Source of the DNA: Anoxybacillus sp050480245
GTDB taxonomy: Bacteria; Bacillota; Bacilli; Bacillales; Anoxybacillaceae
Direction: 5' to 3' (one strand)
Length of the DNA stretch: 64,000 nucleotides
NCBI GenBank assembly: GCA_050480245.1
Contig: JBCNEQ010000001.1
Shown here in pieces: positions 34,162 to 43,237 of this stretch (position 1 is its first letter; every line of letters begins with the position of its first letter). The position numbers and the translations under genes were made by a program. The notes beneath the pieces were generated by a model. The model had not been told where the DNA came from. It worked only from the letters and a program-made list of their open reading frames with translations, and did not search any database.

Positions 34162-34620
34162 TTACAGCATGTCCAACAATCGTTTTGAAACGACTTCTGT
34201 ATCTTCTGGCGTTCGGCAAATAATTAAACATGTATCATCTCCGCAAATCGTTCCGACAACTTCATCCCATTCTAAATGGTCAAGTAGCACCCCGATAGCA
34301 TGCGCATTGCCAGGCAACGTCTTCATGACAAGCAAATGACCTGCCCCGTCAATTTTTACAAACGCATCCATGAGTGCCCGCTTCAGTTTTTGTAGCGGGT
34401 TAAATCGTTGATCTGCCGGCAAGCTATATTTATATCGCCCATCCATCATTGGTACTTTGACTAAATGTAGCTCTTTAATGTCACGAGACACCGTTGCTTG
34501 CGTGACGTTAAAACCTTCTTTTCGCAACATGTCAACAAGTTCATCTTGCGTTTCAATATCATGATTTGAAATAATTTCGCGAATTTTAATATGACGTTGT
34601 CCTTTATTCAACGAAAACAC
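34162..34620 (-). CDS. argR: Arginine repressor ArgR/AhrC
   Basis: A 152-residue hexameric regulator of arginine synthesis and catabolism. The N-terminal winged helix includes EGFNVTQATVSRDIKELHLVKVP. The C-terminal arginine-binding/oligomerisation domain has GNAHAIGVLLDHLEW and the conserved GTICGDDTCLIICRT. ATG at 34620 after GGAGGGGTG. A candidate ARG box lies just upstream, so autoregulation is plausible. Confidence 0.95.
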   Translation of the reverse strand: MFSLNKGQRHIKIREIISNHDIETQDELVDMLRKEGFNVTQATVSRDIKELHLVKVPMMDGRYKYSLPADQRFNPLQKLKRALMDAFVKIDGAGHLLVMKTLPGNAHAIGVLLDHLEWDEVVGTICGDDTCLIICRTPEDTEVVSKRLLDML

Positions 34621-34641
34621 CCCTCCCGTGTGTATAACATT

Positions 34642-34655
34642 TGCATATTTATACT
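34642..34655 (-). promoter_or_regulatory. Candidate ARG box upstream of argR
   Basis: On the minus strand AGTATAAATATGCA matches the ArgR half-palindrome consensus TGAATAAATATTCA at 11 of 14 positions. It lies 22 bp before the argR start codon. Confidence 0.4.
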
Positions 34656-34689
34656 CCTATGTTACCGAACGATAGACGAGCAAACAAGA

Positions 34690-34720
34690 GGGAATAACCG
34701 TCTGTTATTCCCCCTCATGC
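34690..34720 (-). terminator. Possible weak terminator after tlyA
   Basis: GGGGGAATAAC and GTTATTCCCTC pair on the minus strand at the end of tlyA, followed by TTGTTTG. The T-run is short, so readthrough into argR-recN is likely. Confidence 0.5.
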
Positions 34721-35547
34721 TCTTTATTCTCTTTCAGTTCAGCATGCGCTCTAGCTACAACTTCTTCTGGAGAAACTGTCAAGCGGTTTTCCCCATTTTC
34801 TTTTCCTTCCCAACGCAAATGAAGCAAAAATTCAATATTTCCATCGCCACCCGTAATTGGCGAATGCGTTAGCCCAAGGATATTATACCCTTCTTCTCGA
34901 GCGAATGCGATGATCGTTTCTAGTACGTGCACGTGAACGCGTGCATCGCGAACAATTCCTTTTTTTCCAACAAAGTCCTTTCCTGCTTCAAACTGCGGTT
35001 TAACTAAAGCAACGACATCGCTATGCGGCACTAAAATCGTTTTTAAGACAGGAAGGATTAACTTTAATGAAATAAACGACACATCAATCGTTGCAAAGTT
35101 CGGTAAGCCGCGCTGAAAATCGCTCGGTGTGGCGTAGCGGAAGTTTGTCCGCTCCATGACGACAACACGCTCATCTTGGCGCAGTTTCCATGCGAGCTGA
35201 TTGTATCCTACATCAAGAGCGTATGACAGCTTCACTCCGTTTTGCAACGCACAGTCTGTAAATCCGCCCGTTGATGCACCAATATCAAGCATAATCTTAT
35301 CTTTCACTTCAAGCGAGAATACTTGCAACGCTTTTTCAAGTTTGAGTCCCCCGCGACTCACATACGGTAACGCATTTCCTTTGACCGTAAGCGGAATGTC
35401 AACTGGCACTTTTTCTCCCGGCTTGTCAAGCCGCATTTCGTTCGAATAAACAAGGCCAGCCATAATCGTTCGCTTTGCCTTTTCCCGCGTTTCCGCCAAT
35501 CCACGTTCGACAAGCAATACATCTAAACGTTCTTTCTTCCCTTTCAT
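34705..35547 (-). CDS. yqxC: TlyA-family rRNA methyltransferase (YqxC)
   Basis: A 280-residue protein with an N-terminal S4 RNA-binding domain (about 6-65, RLDVLLVERGLAETREKAKR). A FtsJ/RrmJ-like SAM methyltransferase domain follows, with LDIGASTGGFTDCALQNG. The homologous TlyA methylates 16S and 23S rRNA cytidines at the 2'-hydroxyl. It follows dxs by 3 nt, as in B. subtilis. Confidence 0.92.
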   Translation of the reverse strand: MKGKKERLDVLLVERGLAETREKAKRTIMAGLVYSNEMRLDKPGEKVPVDIPLTVKGNALPYVSRGGLKLEKALQVFSLEVKDKIMLDIGASTGGFTDCALQNGVKLSYALDVGYNQLAWKLRQDERVVVMERTNFRYATPSDFQRGLPNFATIDVSFISLKLILPVLKTILVPHSDVVALVKPQFEAGKDFVGKKGIVRDARVHVHVLETIIAFAREEGYNILGLTHSPITGGDGNIEFLLHLRWEGKENGENRLTVSPEEVVARAHAELKENKEHEGE

Positions 35548-35550
35548 CTC

Positions 35551-37443
35551 TCATGCCCTTTTTCTTTTTTTCGGTAGTAATAAACAAATACGTTCCATCA
35601 CATGCTCTGTCGTCAATCCAATTTCTTCTAGAAGCTGTGACACACCACCATGTTCGATAAAGCGATCCGGTATGCCCATTCGGTCGATCACCGCTCCATG
35701 ATAGCCATGATCATGAGCAAATTCAAGTACCGCGCTACCAAATCCGCCTTGAAGCACCGCTTCTTCAATTGTAAGTAACGGCATATTTTTTTGTAATAAC
35801 ACATGTAACATATGTTCATCAAGCGGCTTAATAAACCGAGCATTGACAACTTGTACAGAAATGCCGTCATTTGCAAGACGTTCGGCCGCTTGAAGCGCCA
35901 TCGGAATCGTCGTGCCAAACGTTAAAATGGCGACGTCTGTCCCTTCGCGCAACACTTCCCATGTACCAATAGGAATTTTTTTCAATTGCTTATCCATCGG
36001 CACACCGAGACCGTTGCCGCGCGGAAAACGCATTGCAATCGGACCATCATCGTATTGAATAGCCGTATATACCATATGTTGTCCTTCATTTTCATCTTTC
36101 GGCATCATTAATACCATGTTCGGAATGTGACGTAAAAAAGCGATATCAAACACACCTTGATGCGTTTCCCCATCAGCGCCGACAAGTCCAGCGCGGTCGA
36201 TGCCAAAAAACACGTTTAAATTTTGCCGGCAAATATCGTGAACAACTTGGTCGTACGCCCGTTGTAAAAAAGTTGAATAAATCGCTAAAAACGGCTTCAT
36301 TCCTTGGGTCGCTAAACCAGCCGCCATTGTGGCAGCATGTTGTTCAGCGATACCAACATCATACATGCGGTCAGGAAATTCGTTTTCAAATCCTTCTAAC
36401 TTTGATCCAACGGGCATCGCTGGGGTGATCGCAACAATGCGGCGATCTTCCCGCGCTAATTTACGCACCGTTTCACTAACAAGCGCACTCCAAGAAGGAG
36501 CAGATTGCTTTGTTTGAATGAAATCACCCGTTTCAATTTTATACGGTCCTGTTCCGTGCCACGTTCCGACTTTATCGTTTTCAGCAGGATGGTATCCTTT
36601 TCCCTTTTTCGTAATGACATGAACAAGAACAGGTCCTTTCGTTTTTTTCGCATAATGTAAGTTTTCAAACAAATCTTCAAAGTTATGGCCATCCACTGGT
36701 CCGAAATACGTAAAGCCTAACTCTTCAAAAAACACGCCTGACACAAGCAAATACTTAATGCTGTCTTTGAGACGTTCCGCCGTTGCCGCAAGCTTTCCAC
36801 CGACAGCTGGAATTTTCTTTAATAACATTTCTAGTTCATCTTTTACCCAACGATATTTTCCTGCCGTCCGCAACCGCCCGAGTACATTATGCAACGCACC
36901 GACGTTTGGAGCAATAGACATTTCATTATCATTTAAAATAACGATCATATCTTTTTTCTCATGTCCGATATGATTTAACGCTTCAAGTGCCATTCCACCT
37001 GTTAGTGCACCATCTCCAATAATCGGAACGATATATTCATCTGTTCCTTTTAAATCGCGCGCAATGACCATTCCCATCGCAGCCGATAAAGATGTCGAAC
37101 TATGTCCGGTCTCCCATACGTCGTGCTCACTTTCACTTCGTTTTGGAAACCCACATAGCCCTTTATATTGGCGCAATGTATCGAACTGACTAGCACGGCC
37201 GGTTAAAATTTTATGCACATACGATTGGTGGCCAACATCCCAAATAAGTTTATCTTTCGGGCTGTCAAATACTTTATGAAGGGCGATCGTTAATTCAACG
37301 ACTCCGAGATTCGGACCAATATGTCCACCTGTTTTTGATAATTTTTCGATTAAAAATTGCCGTATTTGTTGGCTCAATTGGACTAACTGTTCATTTGACA
37401 TTTGTTTTAAAAATTTCGGGTTTTGAATCGCTGTGAGATCCAA
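35551..37443 (-). CDS. dxs: 1-deoxy-D-xylulose-5-phosphate synthase
   Basis: A 630-residue thiamine diphosphate enzyme joining pyruvate and glyceraldehyde 3-phosphate, the first step of the MEP isoprenoid pathway. It has GGHIGPNLGVVELT, the TPP motif GDGALTGGMALEALNHIG...NDNEMSI, and the C-terminal transketolase domain. The frame is open from GTG 37452, which lies on the GAAAGAGAG site. TTG 37443 has about 8-nt spacing and gives the MDL start seen in B. subtilis Dxs. Confidence 0.95.
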   Translation of the reverse strand: MDLTAIQNPKFLKQMSNEQLVQLSQQIRQFLIEKLSKTGGHIGPNLGVVELTIALHKVFDSPKDKLIWDVGHQSYVHKILTGRASQFDTLRQYKGLCGFPKRSESEHDVWETGHSSTSLSAAMGMVIARDLKGTDEYIVPIIGDGALTGGMALEALNHIGHEKKDMIVILNDNEMSIAPNVGALHNVLGRLRTAGKYRWVKDELEMLLKKIPAVGGKLAATAERLKDSIKYLLVSGVFFEELGFTYFGPVDGHNFEDLFENLHYAKKTKGPVLVHVITKKGKGYHPAENDKVGTWHGTGPYKIETGDFIQTKQSAPSWSALVSETVRKLAREDRRIVAITPAMPVGSKLEGFENEFPDRMYDVGIAEQHAATMAAGLATQGMKPFLAIYSTFLQRAYDQVVHDICRQNLNVFFGIDRAGLVGADGETHQGVFDIAFLRHIPNMVLMMPKDENEGQHMVYTAIQYDDGPIAMRFPRGNGLGVPMDKQLKKIPIGTWEVLREGTDVAILTFGTTIPMALQAAERLANDGISVQVVNARFIKPLDEHMLHVLLQKNMPLLTIEEAVLQGGFGSAVLEFAHDHGYHGAVIDRMGIPDRFIEHGGVSQLLEEIGLTTEHVMERICLLLPKKRKRA

Positions 37444-37505
37444 CGCGACCACTCTCTTTCATGTAAGCTATAACAACTGTTATCGTACAGCTTTTTGTAT
37501 TTTTA

Positions 37506-37534
37506 ATTATACAGACAAACATGTTTGTACGCAA
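37506..37534 (-). promoter_or_regulatory. Promoter of dxs with a palindromic spacer
   Basis: On the minus strand TATAAT (37511-37506) is preceded at 17 bp by TTGCGT. The spacer contains a perfect 14-bp palindrome ACAAACATGTTTGT (37515-37528), an operator-like element placed to block RNA polymerase. No regulator is assigned. Confidence 0.5.
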
Positions 37535-37566
37535 AAAAGAGCCGCTTACACGAACGTGTGAACGGC
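37533..37566 (-). terminator. Terminator after ispA
   Basis: AGCCGTTCACAC and GTGTAAGCGGCT pair with one mismatch and a 4-nt loop, followed by CTTTTTT on the minus strand. It ends the xseA-xseB-ispA transcript before dxs. Confidence 0.85.
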
Positions 37567-37615
37567 TAACATTTCTTTTCCACTATACCACATGTTGCTT
37601 ATTTCCTCAACGCTA

Positions 37616-38494
37616 TTAATGATCGCGCGTTTCGATGACATCGCAAATGTAATGAAGTAGCGAAGCATCGATTTCAGCTTTATCCAAAAGTGTACGTGCT
37701 TCCCTCATATGATCGCGGAGCTTCCTCTTTGCGCCATTAAGCGTCAAGAGCGAAGGATAAGTCGATTTCCCGTTGTCGATATCGCTTCTTACTTTTTTCC
37801 CGATCTTTTGTTCATCACCTTCAATGTCTAATATGTCATCACGAATTTGAAAGGCTAAACCGAGATGATCAGCAAATGCTGTTAACAGTGCTAATTGTTG
37901 TTCCGTTGCTTCACCTAATATTGCACCTGCTCGAACGCTGTATTGCAACAGCTTTCCTGTTTTATGACGATGAATGTATTCTAATTGTTGCAAGCTAATC
38001 GTTTTTCCTTCCCCTTCAAGATCGGCTACTTGTCCACCAACCATCCCTTCTGGACCGGCTGCTCTCGCTAGCTCAGCAATAAGACGAACTTTTATTTCAG
38101 GTGAAATGGCTCGGTCATCCGCTATGACTTGAAAGGCATATGTCAATAACGCATCGCCAGCTAAAATCGCATTGGCTTCACCGAATACTTTATGATTTGT
38201 CGGTTTGCCGCGCCGCAAATCATCGTTATCCATACTTGGCAAATCATCATGAATGAGTGAATACGTATGAATCATTTCAAGGGCACAGGCGATGGACATG
38301 CCGATGTCTACTGGCTTGCGAAATGTATGTAACGTTGCAAGCAATAAAAGCGGACGAATGCGCTTTCCACCTGCTTGCAACGAATATAACATCGCTTCTT
38401 TCATCGTTTGAGGTGCTTGCAACGGTTCAATATATGTTGGGAGCTGGTGTTCAATTTGTGTTTTATATTGTCGCAATAGCGATTGCATTTCCAA
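37616..38494 (-). CDS. ispA: Geranyl/farnesyl diphosphate synthase IspA
   Basis: A 292-residue trans-prenyltransferase making farnesyl diphosphate. It has the first aspartate-rich motif DDLPSMDND near residue 85 and the second DDILD near 226. It starts 4 nt after the xseB stop. It provides precursors for heptaprenyl and undecaprenyl diphosphate. Confidence 0.94.
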   Translation of the reverse strand: MEMQSLLRQYKTQIEHQLPTYIEPLQAPQTMKEAMLYSLQAGGKRIRPLLLLATLHTFRKPVDIGMSIACALEMIHTYSLIHDDLPSMDNDDLRRGKPTNHKVFGEANAILAGDALLTYAFQVIADDRAISPEIKVRLIAELARAAGPEGMVGGQVADLEGEGKTISLQQLEYIHRHKTGKLLQYSVRAGAILGEATEQQLALLTAFADHLGLAFQIRDDILDIEGDEQKIGKKVRSDIDNGKSTYPSLLTLNGAKRKLRDHMREARTLLDKAEIDASLLHYICDVIETRDH

Positions 38495-38497
38495 CTT

Positions 38498-38710
38498 CTA
38501 TTCCTCCTGCACCGTAAAAGGTTCAAGTTGCCCGTCTTCTCGCAAAATAAATTCCATTTGTTTTTCGACTTGTTGCAATTTATCGTGACAAAACTTTGAT
38601 AATTTCATCCCCTCTTGAAAAAAGTGGATGGCTTCTTCAAGCAGAACGTCCCCTTCTTCTAGTTTTTGCACAATTTCTTCTAGCTTGCTCATCGCTTCTT
38701 CAAACGTCAT
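38498..38710 (-). CDS. xseB: Exodeoxyribonuclease VII small subunit
   Basis: A 70-residue helical subunit. The family signature TFEEAMSKLEEIVQKLE opens the protein and FFQEGMKLSKFCHDKLQQVE follows. Its ATG overlaps the xseA stop by 4 nt, so the subunits are coupled. Confidence 0.94.
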   Translation of the reverse strand: MTFEEAMSKLEEIVQKLEEGDVLLEEAIHFFQEGMKLSKFCHDKLQQVEKQMEFILREDGQLEPFTVQEE

Positions 38711-40056
38711 ACTTCTCCCTCCTCAATATTTGAAACAATACAATGTGCACGCCCGTCTTGAAAACGAATGTGAACGCGATCTCCTGTTTGCAATTGTGTT
38801 ACTGTCTTAATGAGTTTGCTTTGCTCATCGTATGTAAGACTGTATCCTCGTTCCATAATTTTTAGCGGACTAAGCGCATCGAGTTTCGCAAGCGCTGTCG
38901 TAAGCAACCATTTTTTTTGTTTCATCACATCGTTCATGTTACGAACGATCGTCTGTTCTAACGTGCGCACACGATCGACCGCTTTTTCAATTCTCGACTG
39001 CGGATGATGAGCAAATAACGTGAGTTGCATTTGCTGAAGCTTGTTCGCCTTTTGTTTTAACATATCGTTCATTTGTCGTTGCAATCGATCAACAAGCATA
39101 TCTAGCTGTTGCTCTTTTTGTTCGTAAAGCCGTTTCGGATAGCGAAAAGCATACGACGAGCGCAACGATTGCAATCGCTTTTGTTCGGCGTTCATTCGCT
39201 CTTTCATTGCTCGAATGAGACGAGTTTGCTGATCGGATACACGCGAAAGCAAATCGGCTACATGAGGCACAGCAAGCTCCGCTGCCCCTGTCGGCGTCGG
39301 CGCACGTAAGTCTGCAACAAAATCAGCAATCGTATAATCCGTTTCATGTCCGACAGCAGAAATAATCGGAATATGCGACGCAAAAATCGCGCGCGCCACA
39401 ATTTCTTCGTTAAACGCCCAAAGTTCTTCAATCGAGCCGCCACCGCGTCCGACGATAAGCACATCAATATATCCCATGTCATTCGCTTTTTGGATTGATT
39501 GAACGATCGATAATGGAGCTTGTTCGCCTTGAACGAGCGTCGGAAACAAAATGACTTTCGCAAGCGGATAACGGCGGCGAATCGTCGTTAAAATATCGCG
39601 AATCGCCGCTCCTGTTGGCGATGTCACAACGCCAATATATCGCGGGAATTTTGGAATCGGTTTTTTATGCTCTTTTGCAAATAACCCTTCTTGTTCAAGT
39701 TTCTTTTTAAGTTGCTCATACGCTAAGTAAAGGGCACCGACCCCATCCGGTTGCATTTCCTTTACATATACTTGATATGTTCCGCTCGGCTCATATACCG
39801 AAATTTCACCGCGCACAAGCACAGTCATCCCGTTTTCCGGCTTAAATGTCAACTGACGATTGTACCCAGCAAACATGACCGCTTGAATGCGCGCTTGTTC
39901 ATCTTTTAAAGTAAAATACATATGTCCGCGCGAATGATATGTAAAATTCGAAATTTCTCCTTTAATCCATAAATCTTGTAAGTGTGGATCAACTTCAAAT
40001 TTTCGCTTAATGTATTTCGTTAACGCTGCAACCGTTACATACCTCATTTCTGCCAC
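38707..40056 (-). CDS. xseA: Exodeoxyribonuclease VII large subunit
   Basis: A 449-residue catalytic subunit degrading single-stranded DNA from both ends. It has an N-terminal OB-fold (about 5-100, LWIKGEISNFTYHSRGHMYF). The catalytic domain has GVVTSPTGAAIRDIL, DVLIVGRGGGSIEELWAFN and SAVGHETDYT. A long coiled-coil region (about 265-400) follows. It lies 14 nt after folD. Confidence 0.95.
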   Translation of the reverse strand: MAEMRYVTVAALTKYIKRKFEVDPHLQDLWIKGEISNFTYHSRGHMYFTLKDEQARIQAVMFAGYNRQLTFKPENGMTVLVRGEISVYEPSGTYQVYVKEMQPDGVGALYLAYEQLKKKLEQEGLFAKEHKKPIPKFPRYIGVVTSPTGAAIRDILTTIRRRYPLAKVILFPTLVQGEQAPLSIVQSIQKANDMGYIDVLIVGRGGGSIEELWAFNEEIVARAIFASHIPIISAVGHETDYTIADFVADLRAPTPTGAAELAVPHVADLLSRVSDQQTRLIRAMKERMNAEQKRLQSLRSSYAFRYPKRLYEQKEQQLDMLVDRLQRQMNDMLKQKANKLQQMQLTLFAHHPQSRIEKAVDRVRTLEQTIVRNMNDVMKQKKWLLTTALAKLDALSPLKIMERGYSLTYDEQSKLIKTVTQLQTGDRVHIRFQDGRAHCIVSNIEEGEV

Positions 40057-40070
40057 AGAAAAAACCTCGC

Positions 40071-40922
40071 TTATTCATGTTGTTCACGCGCTGCTTGTAC
40101 CGTATTGTGCAGCAACATCGTAATCGTCATTGGTCCAACTCCTTTTGGCACAGGAGTAATGTAACTCGCTACTTCTTTCACATCATCAAAATCGACATCT
40201 CCGCACAACTTTCCGGTTTCTAATCGATTGACACCAACATCGATGACGATTGCTCCTTCTTTCACATACTGTGACGTAATGAGCTTCGGTTTGCCGACCG
40301 CAACAATTAAAATATCTGCTTGACGTGTCATAGCAGCTAAATCGCTTGTGCGCGAATGGCAATATGTCACTGTCGCATGTTCTCGTAAAAATAGTTGGCC
40401 GACGGGTTTGCCGACAATGTTGCTTCGTCCAACGACAACGACATGCTTTCCCGCAATGTCCACTTGCAAAGATTGAACCATATATAAAATGCCGTACGGT
40501 GTACACGGTAAAAACGTTTGCTGCCCCGTCATCATTCGGCCAATGTTGAGCGGATGAAAACCATCAACATCTTTTTCTGGCGCGATCGCTTCGATCACGT
40601 GTAATTCATTAATTTGCGATGGTAGCGGCAATTGCACTAAAATGCCATGTACCGAACGATCCGCATTTAAGCGAGCAATTTGCTCTAACAAAAACGATTC
40701 GGATATGTCGTTTGGAAAAGTAAGTAAAAGCGAGCGAATCCCAATTTCTTCACATGCTTTTTGCTTCGCTTTCACATACGATTGTGAAGCGGGGTGATCT
40801 CCAACAAGAATGACGGCCAATGCTGGCTCAATGCCTTCACGTTTTAACTGCTCGACTTCTTTTGCTAATTGTGCTCGTTTTTCTTTCGCTAATTCAAAAC
40901 CGTTAATGATTTGCGCTGCCAT
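40071..40922 (-). CDS. folD: Bifunctional methylenetetrahydrofolate dehydrogenase/cyclohydrolase
   Basis: A 283-residue enzyme interconverting 5,10-methylene- and 10-formyl-THF with NADP+. It has the catalytic Lys segment SYVKAKQKACEEIG, VHGILVQLPLP, the dinucleotide-binding VVGRSNIVGKPVGQL and PVPKGVGPMT. It comes 23 nt after nusB. Confidence 0.96.
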   Translation of the reverse strand: MAAQIINGFELAKEKRAQLAKEVEQLKREGIEPALAVILVGDHPASQSYVKAKQKACEEIGIRSLLLTFPNDISESFLLEQIARLNADRSVHGILVQLPLPSQINELHVIEAIAPEKDVDGFHPLNIGRMMTGQQTFLPCTPYGILYMVQSLQVDIAGKHVVVVGRSNIVGKPVGQLFLREHATVTYCHSRTSDLAAMTRQADILIVAVGKPKLITSQYVKEGAIVIDVGVNRLETGKLCGDVDFDDVKEVASYITPVPKGVGPMTITMLLHNTVQAAREQHE

Positions 40923-40945
40923 AAGTCCTTCTCCCCCTTTTTCGT

Positions 40946-41332
40946 TTAAGACAATGTTTCTTTTATTTTTGCAAGCACGCCATTAATAAAGCGACTTGAT
41001 TTTTCATCACCAAATACTTTTGCTAGCTCAACCGCTTCATCTATGCTTACACTTAGCGGAATATCATCCATATACTTCATTTCAAATACAGCCATGCGTA
41101 AAATGGAGCGATCGACGTTAGCAACACGTTCTAACGTCCATTTTTCTAAATGTTGACGCAATATGTCGTCAATCTCTTTTTGATGCTCAACGACACCAAA
41201 AACGAGCGTTTCCATAAATGGATCCGTTTCCGTTTCAACGACGTTCGCGATCGCTGCGTGCGGCTCAATGTCTCCAACGTCAATTTGAAACAATGCTTGC
41301 AACGCTTTTTCTCTTGCTGTATGCCGTTTCAT
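40946..41332 (-). CDS. nusB: Transcription antitermination factor NusB
   Basis: A 128-residue all-helical RNA-binding protein of the boxA/rRNA antitermination complex. It starts MKRHTAREKALQALFQID and has RSILRMAVFEM and the C-terminal SIDEAVELAKVFGDEKSSRFINGVL region. The frame is open to 41404, but AAAGGGG precedes ATG 41332, the family start. Confidence 0.95.
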   Translation of the reverse strand: MKRHTAREKALQALFQIDVGDIEPHAAIANVVETETDPFMETLVFGVVEHQKEIDDILRQHLEKWTLERVANVDRSILRMAVFEMKYMDDIPLSVSIDEAVELAKVFGDEKSSRFINGVLAKIKETLS

Positions 41333-41412
41333 GACCAAACCCCTTTCTATCATATTGTCGAAAATTATATCATGATCATACCATATTTCGCCGAAAGAAA
41401 ACACTCACACAT

Positions 41413-41448
41413 CAAAAAAGGGCGATCTCATAAACGAGATGGCCCTTT
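41413..41448 (-). terminator. Terminator after yqhY
   Basis: AAGGGCCATCTC and GAGATCGCCCTT pair with one mismatch on the minus strand and are followed by TTTTG. It ends the accB-accC-yqhY transcript before nusB. Confidence 0.8.
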
Positions 41449-41454
41449 CTCTTA

Positions 41455-41850
41455 TTACTCGACTTCCGCCTCTACTTTGGGTGTTTCAAATTGAACGCCA
41501 ACAACATGAACGTTCACTTCAGCTGTTTCTAATCCTGTCATCGTCAATAATGCTTGACGTACGTTTTCTTGGATTTTTTGTGAGACGTTCGGAATCGATA
41601 CGCCAAAATTCATCACACAATAAATATCAATGACAATGCCGCGGTCTGTTAAATCGACTTTTACGCCTTTGCCATGATTTTTTTTGCCTAATCGCTCAAC
41701 GACACCAGCCGCAAAGTTGCCGCGCATTTGCGCTACACCTTCAATTTCAGAAGCGGCAATACCTGCGATGACTTCAATAACTTCTGGCGCAATTTCCACT
41801 CTGCCTAGACTGTTATGTCCATTTCCCATTTCTAATACATGTTCAGACAT
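41455..41850 (-). CDS. yqhY: Asp23/Gls24 family protein YqhY
   Basis: A 131-residue DUF322 (Asp23/Gls24) protein. Its core is GRVEIAPEVIEVIAGIAASEIEGV and IDIYCVMNFGVSIPNV. In B. subtilis YqhY is linked to control of acetyl-CoA carboxylase activity and is co-expressed with accBC, as here (21 bp after accC). Confidence 0.92.
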   Translation of the reverse strand: MSEHVLEMGNGHNSLGRVEIAPEVIEVIAGIAASEIEGVAQMRGNFAAGVVERLGKKNHGKGVKVDLTDRGIVIDIYCVMNFGVSIPNVSQKIQENVRQALLTMTGLETAEVNVHVVGVQFETPKVEAEVE

Positions 41851-41871
41851 AGCGAATCCCCTCCTTTATCT

Positions 41872-43224
41872 TTAAGAGTTCATTATATCGTATGTTTCTA
41901 AAAACTTTGTATTAAAGTTTCCTTCGACAAATTTTTCATGCTCAAGCAGTTTTAAATGAAACGGAATCGTCGTATGGATGCCTTCGATGACAAATTCACT
42001 TAAGGCACGTTTCATACGGGCAATCGCTTCTTCACGCGTCGGTGCATGAACAATCAGTTTGGCAATCATCGAATCGTAGTATGGCGGAATCGTATAGCCA
42101 GGATAAGCAGCTGAATCGACTCGTACACCAAATCCACCCGGCGGCAAATACATTTGTATTTTTCCAGCTGAAGGCATAAAGTTTTTCGCAGGATTTTCCG
42201 CATTGATTCGGCATTCGATGGCCCAGCCGTTAAATGTGACGTCTTCCTGCTTCAGCGTCAACTTCTCACCTGATGCCACGCGAATTTGTTCTTTTATTAA
42301 ATCCACGCCTGTCACCATTTCAGTTACTGGATGTTCAACTTGAATGCGCGTATTCATCTCCATAAAATAAAACTGACGATTGCGATAGTCGTAAATAAAT
42401 TCGACTGTTCCTGCCCCTGTATAATGAACCGCTCGGGCTGCTTTGACAGCTGCTTCCCCCATTTTTTGACGCATGTCTTCATCAAGAACTGGGGATGGCG
42501 TTTCTTCCAACAATTTTTGCAAACGACGCTGGATCGTACAATCACGCTCTCCGAGGTGAATGACGTTTCCATATGAGTCTGCTAGCACTTGAATTTCAAC
42601 ATGTCGGAAATCTTCAATGTATTTTTCAATATATACCCCCGGATTTCCAAACGCGGTTGCCGCTTCTTGCTGCGTGATCGTAATGCCTTTGATAAGCTCT
42701 TGCTCATTTCGAGCGACGCGAATCCCTTTTCCGCCACCGCCTGCGGTTGCCTTAATAATAACAGGATACCCGATTTCATTCGCTAGCGCAATTGCCTTAT
42801 CGATACTTTCAATAATTCCTTGTGAACCTGGAACGATTGGTACTCCAGCTTGTCTCATCGTTTCACGTGCGACATCTTTTGTACCCATTTTTGTAATTGC
42901 TTCCGGACTCGGTCCGACAAACGTAATATTACATTCCCGACAAAGTTCAGCGAAATCAGCGTTTTCAGCTAAAAATCCATATCCCGGATGAATGGCATCG
43001 CATTGTGTTAACGTCGCCACGCTCATTAGATTTGTAAAGTTTAAATAGCTGTCTTTTGATGTTTTCGGACCGATGCAATATGCTTCGTCTGCCAATTGGA
43101 CATGAAGCGCTTCGCGATCCGCCTCCGAAAATACAGCGACTGTCTCAATGCCAAGTTCTTTGCACGCCCGAATAATTCGAACAGCAATTTCCCCACGGTT
43201 GGCAATTAACAATTTTTTTATCAT
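41872..43224 (-). CDS. accC: Biotin carboxylase (acetyl-CoA carboxylase)
   Basis: A 450-residue ATP-grasp enzyme carboxylating the biotin of AccB. It has LLIANRGEIAVRIIRACKEL, the glycine loop TAGGGGKGIRV, the biotin/bicarbonate site EMNTRIQVEHPVTE, and a C-terminal biotin carboxylase domain. Of two ATG codons, 43224 is 8 nt after AAGGAG and gives exactly the B. subtilis length. Confidence 0.96.
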   Translation of the reverse strand: MIKKLLIANRGEIAVRIIRACKELGIETVAVFSEADREALHVQLADEAYCIGPKTSKDSYLNFTNLMSVATLTQCDAIHPGYGFLAENADFAELCRECNITFVGPSPEAITKMGTKDVARETMRQAGVPIVPGSQGIIESIDKAIALANEIGYPVIIKATAGGGGKGIRVARNEQELIKGITITQQEAATAFGNPGVYIEKYIEDFRHVEIQVLADSYGNVIHLGERDCTIQRRLQKLLEETPSPVLDEDMRQKMGEAAVKAARAVHYTGAGTVEFIYDYRNRQFYFMEMNTRIQVEHPVTEMVTGVDLIKEQIRVASGEKLTLKQEDVTFNGWAIECRINAENPAKNFMPSAGKIQMYLPPGGFGVRVDSAAYPGYTIPPYYDSMIAKLIVHAPTREEAIARMKRALSEFVIEGIHTTIPFHLKLLEHEKFVEGNFNTKFLETYDIMNS

Positions 43225-43237
43225 GACCATCGCTCCT

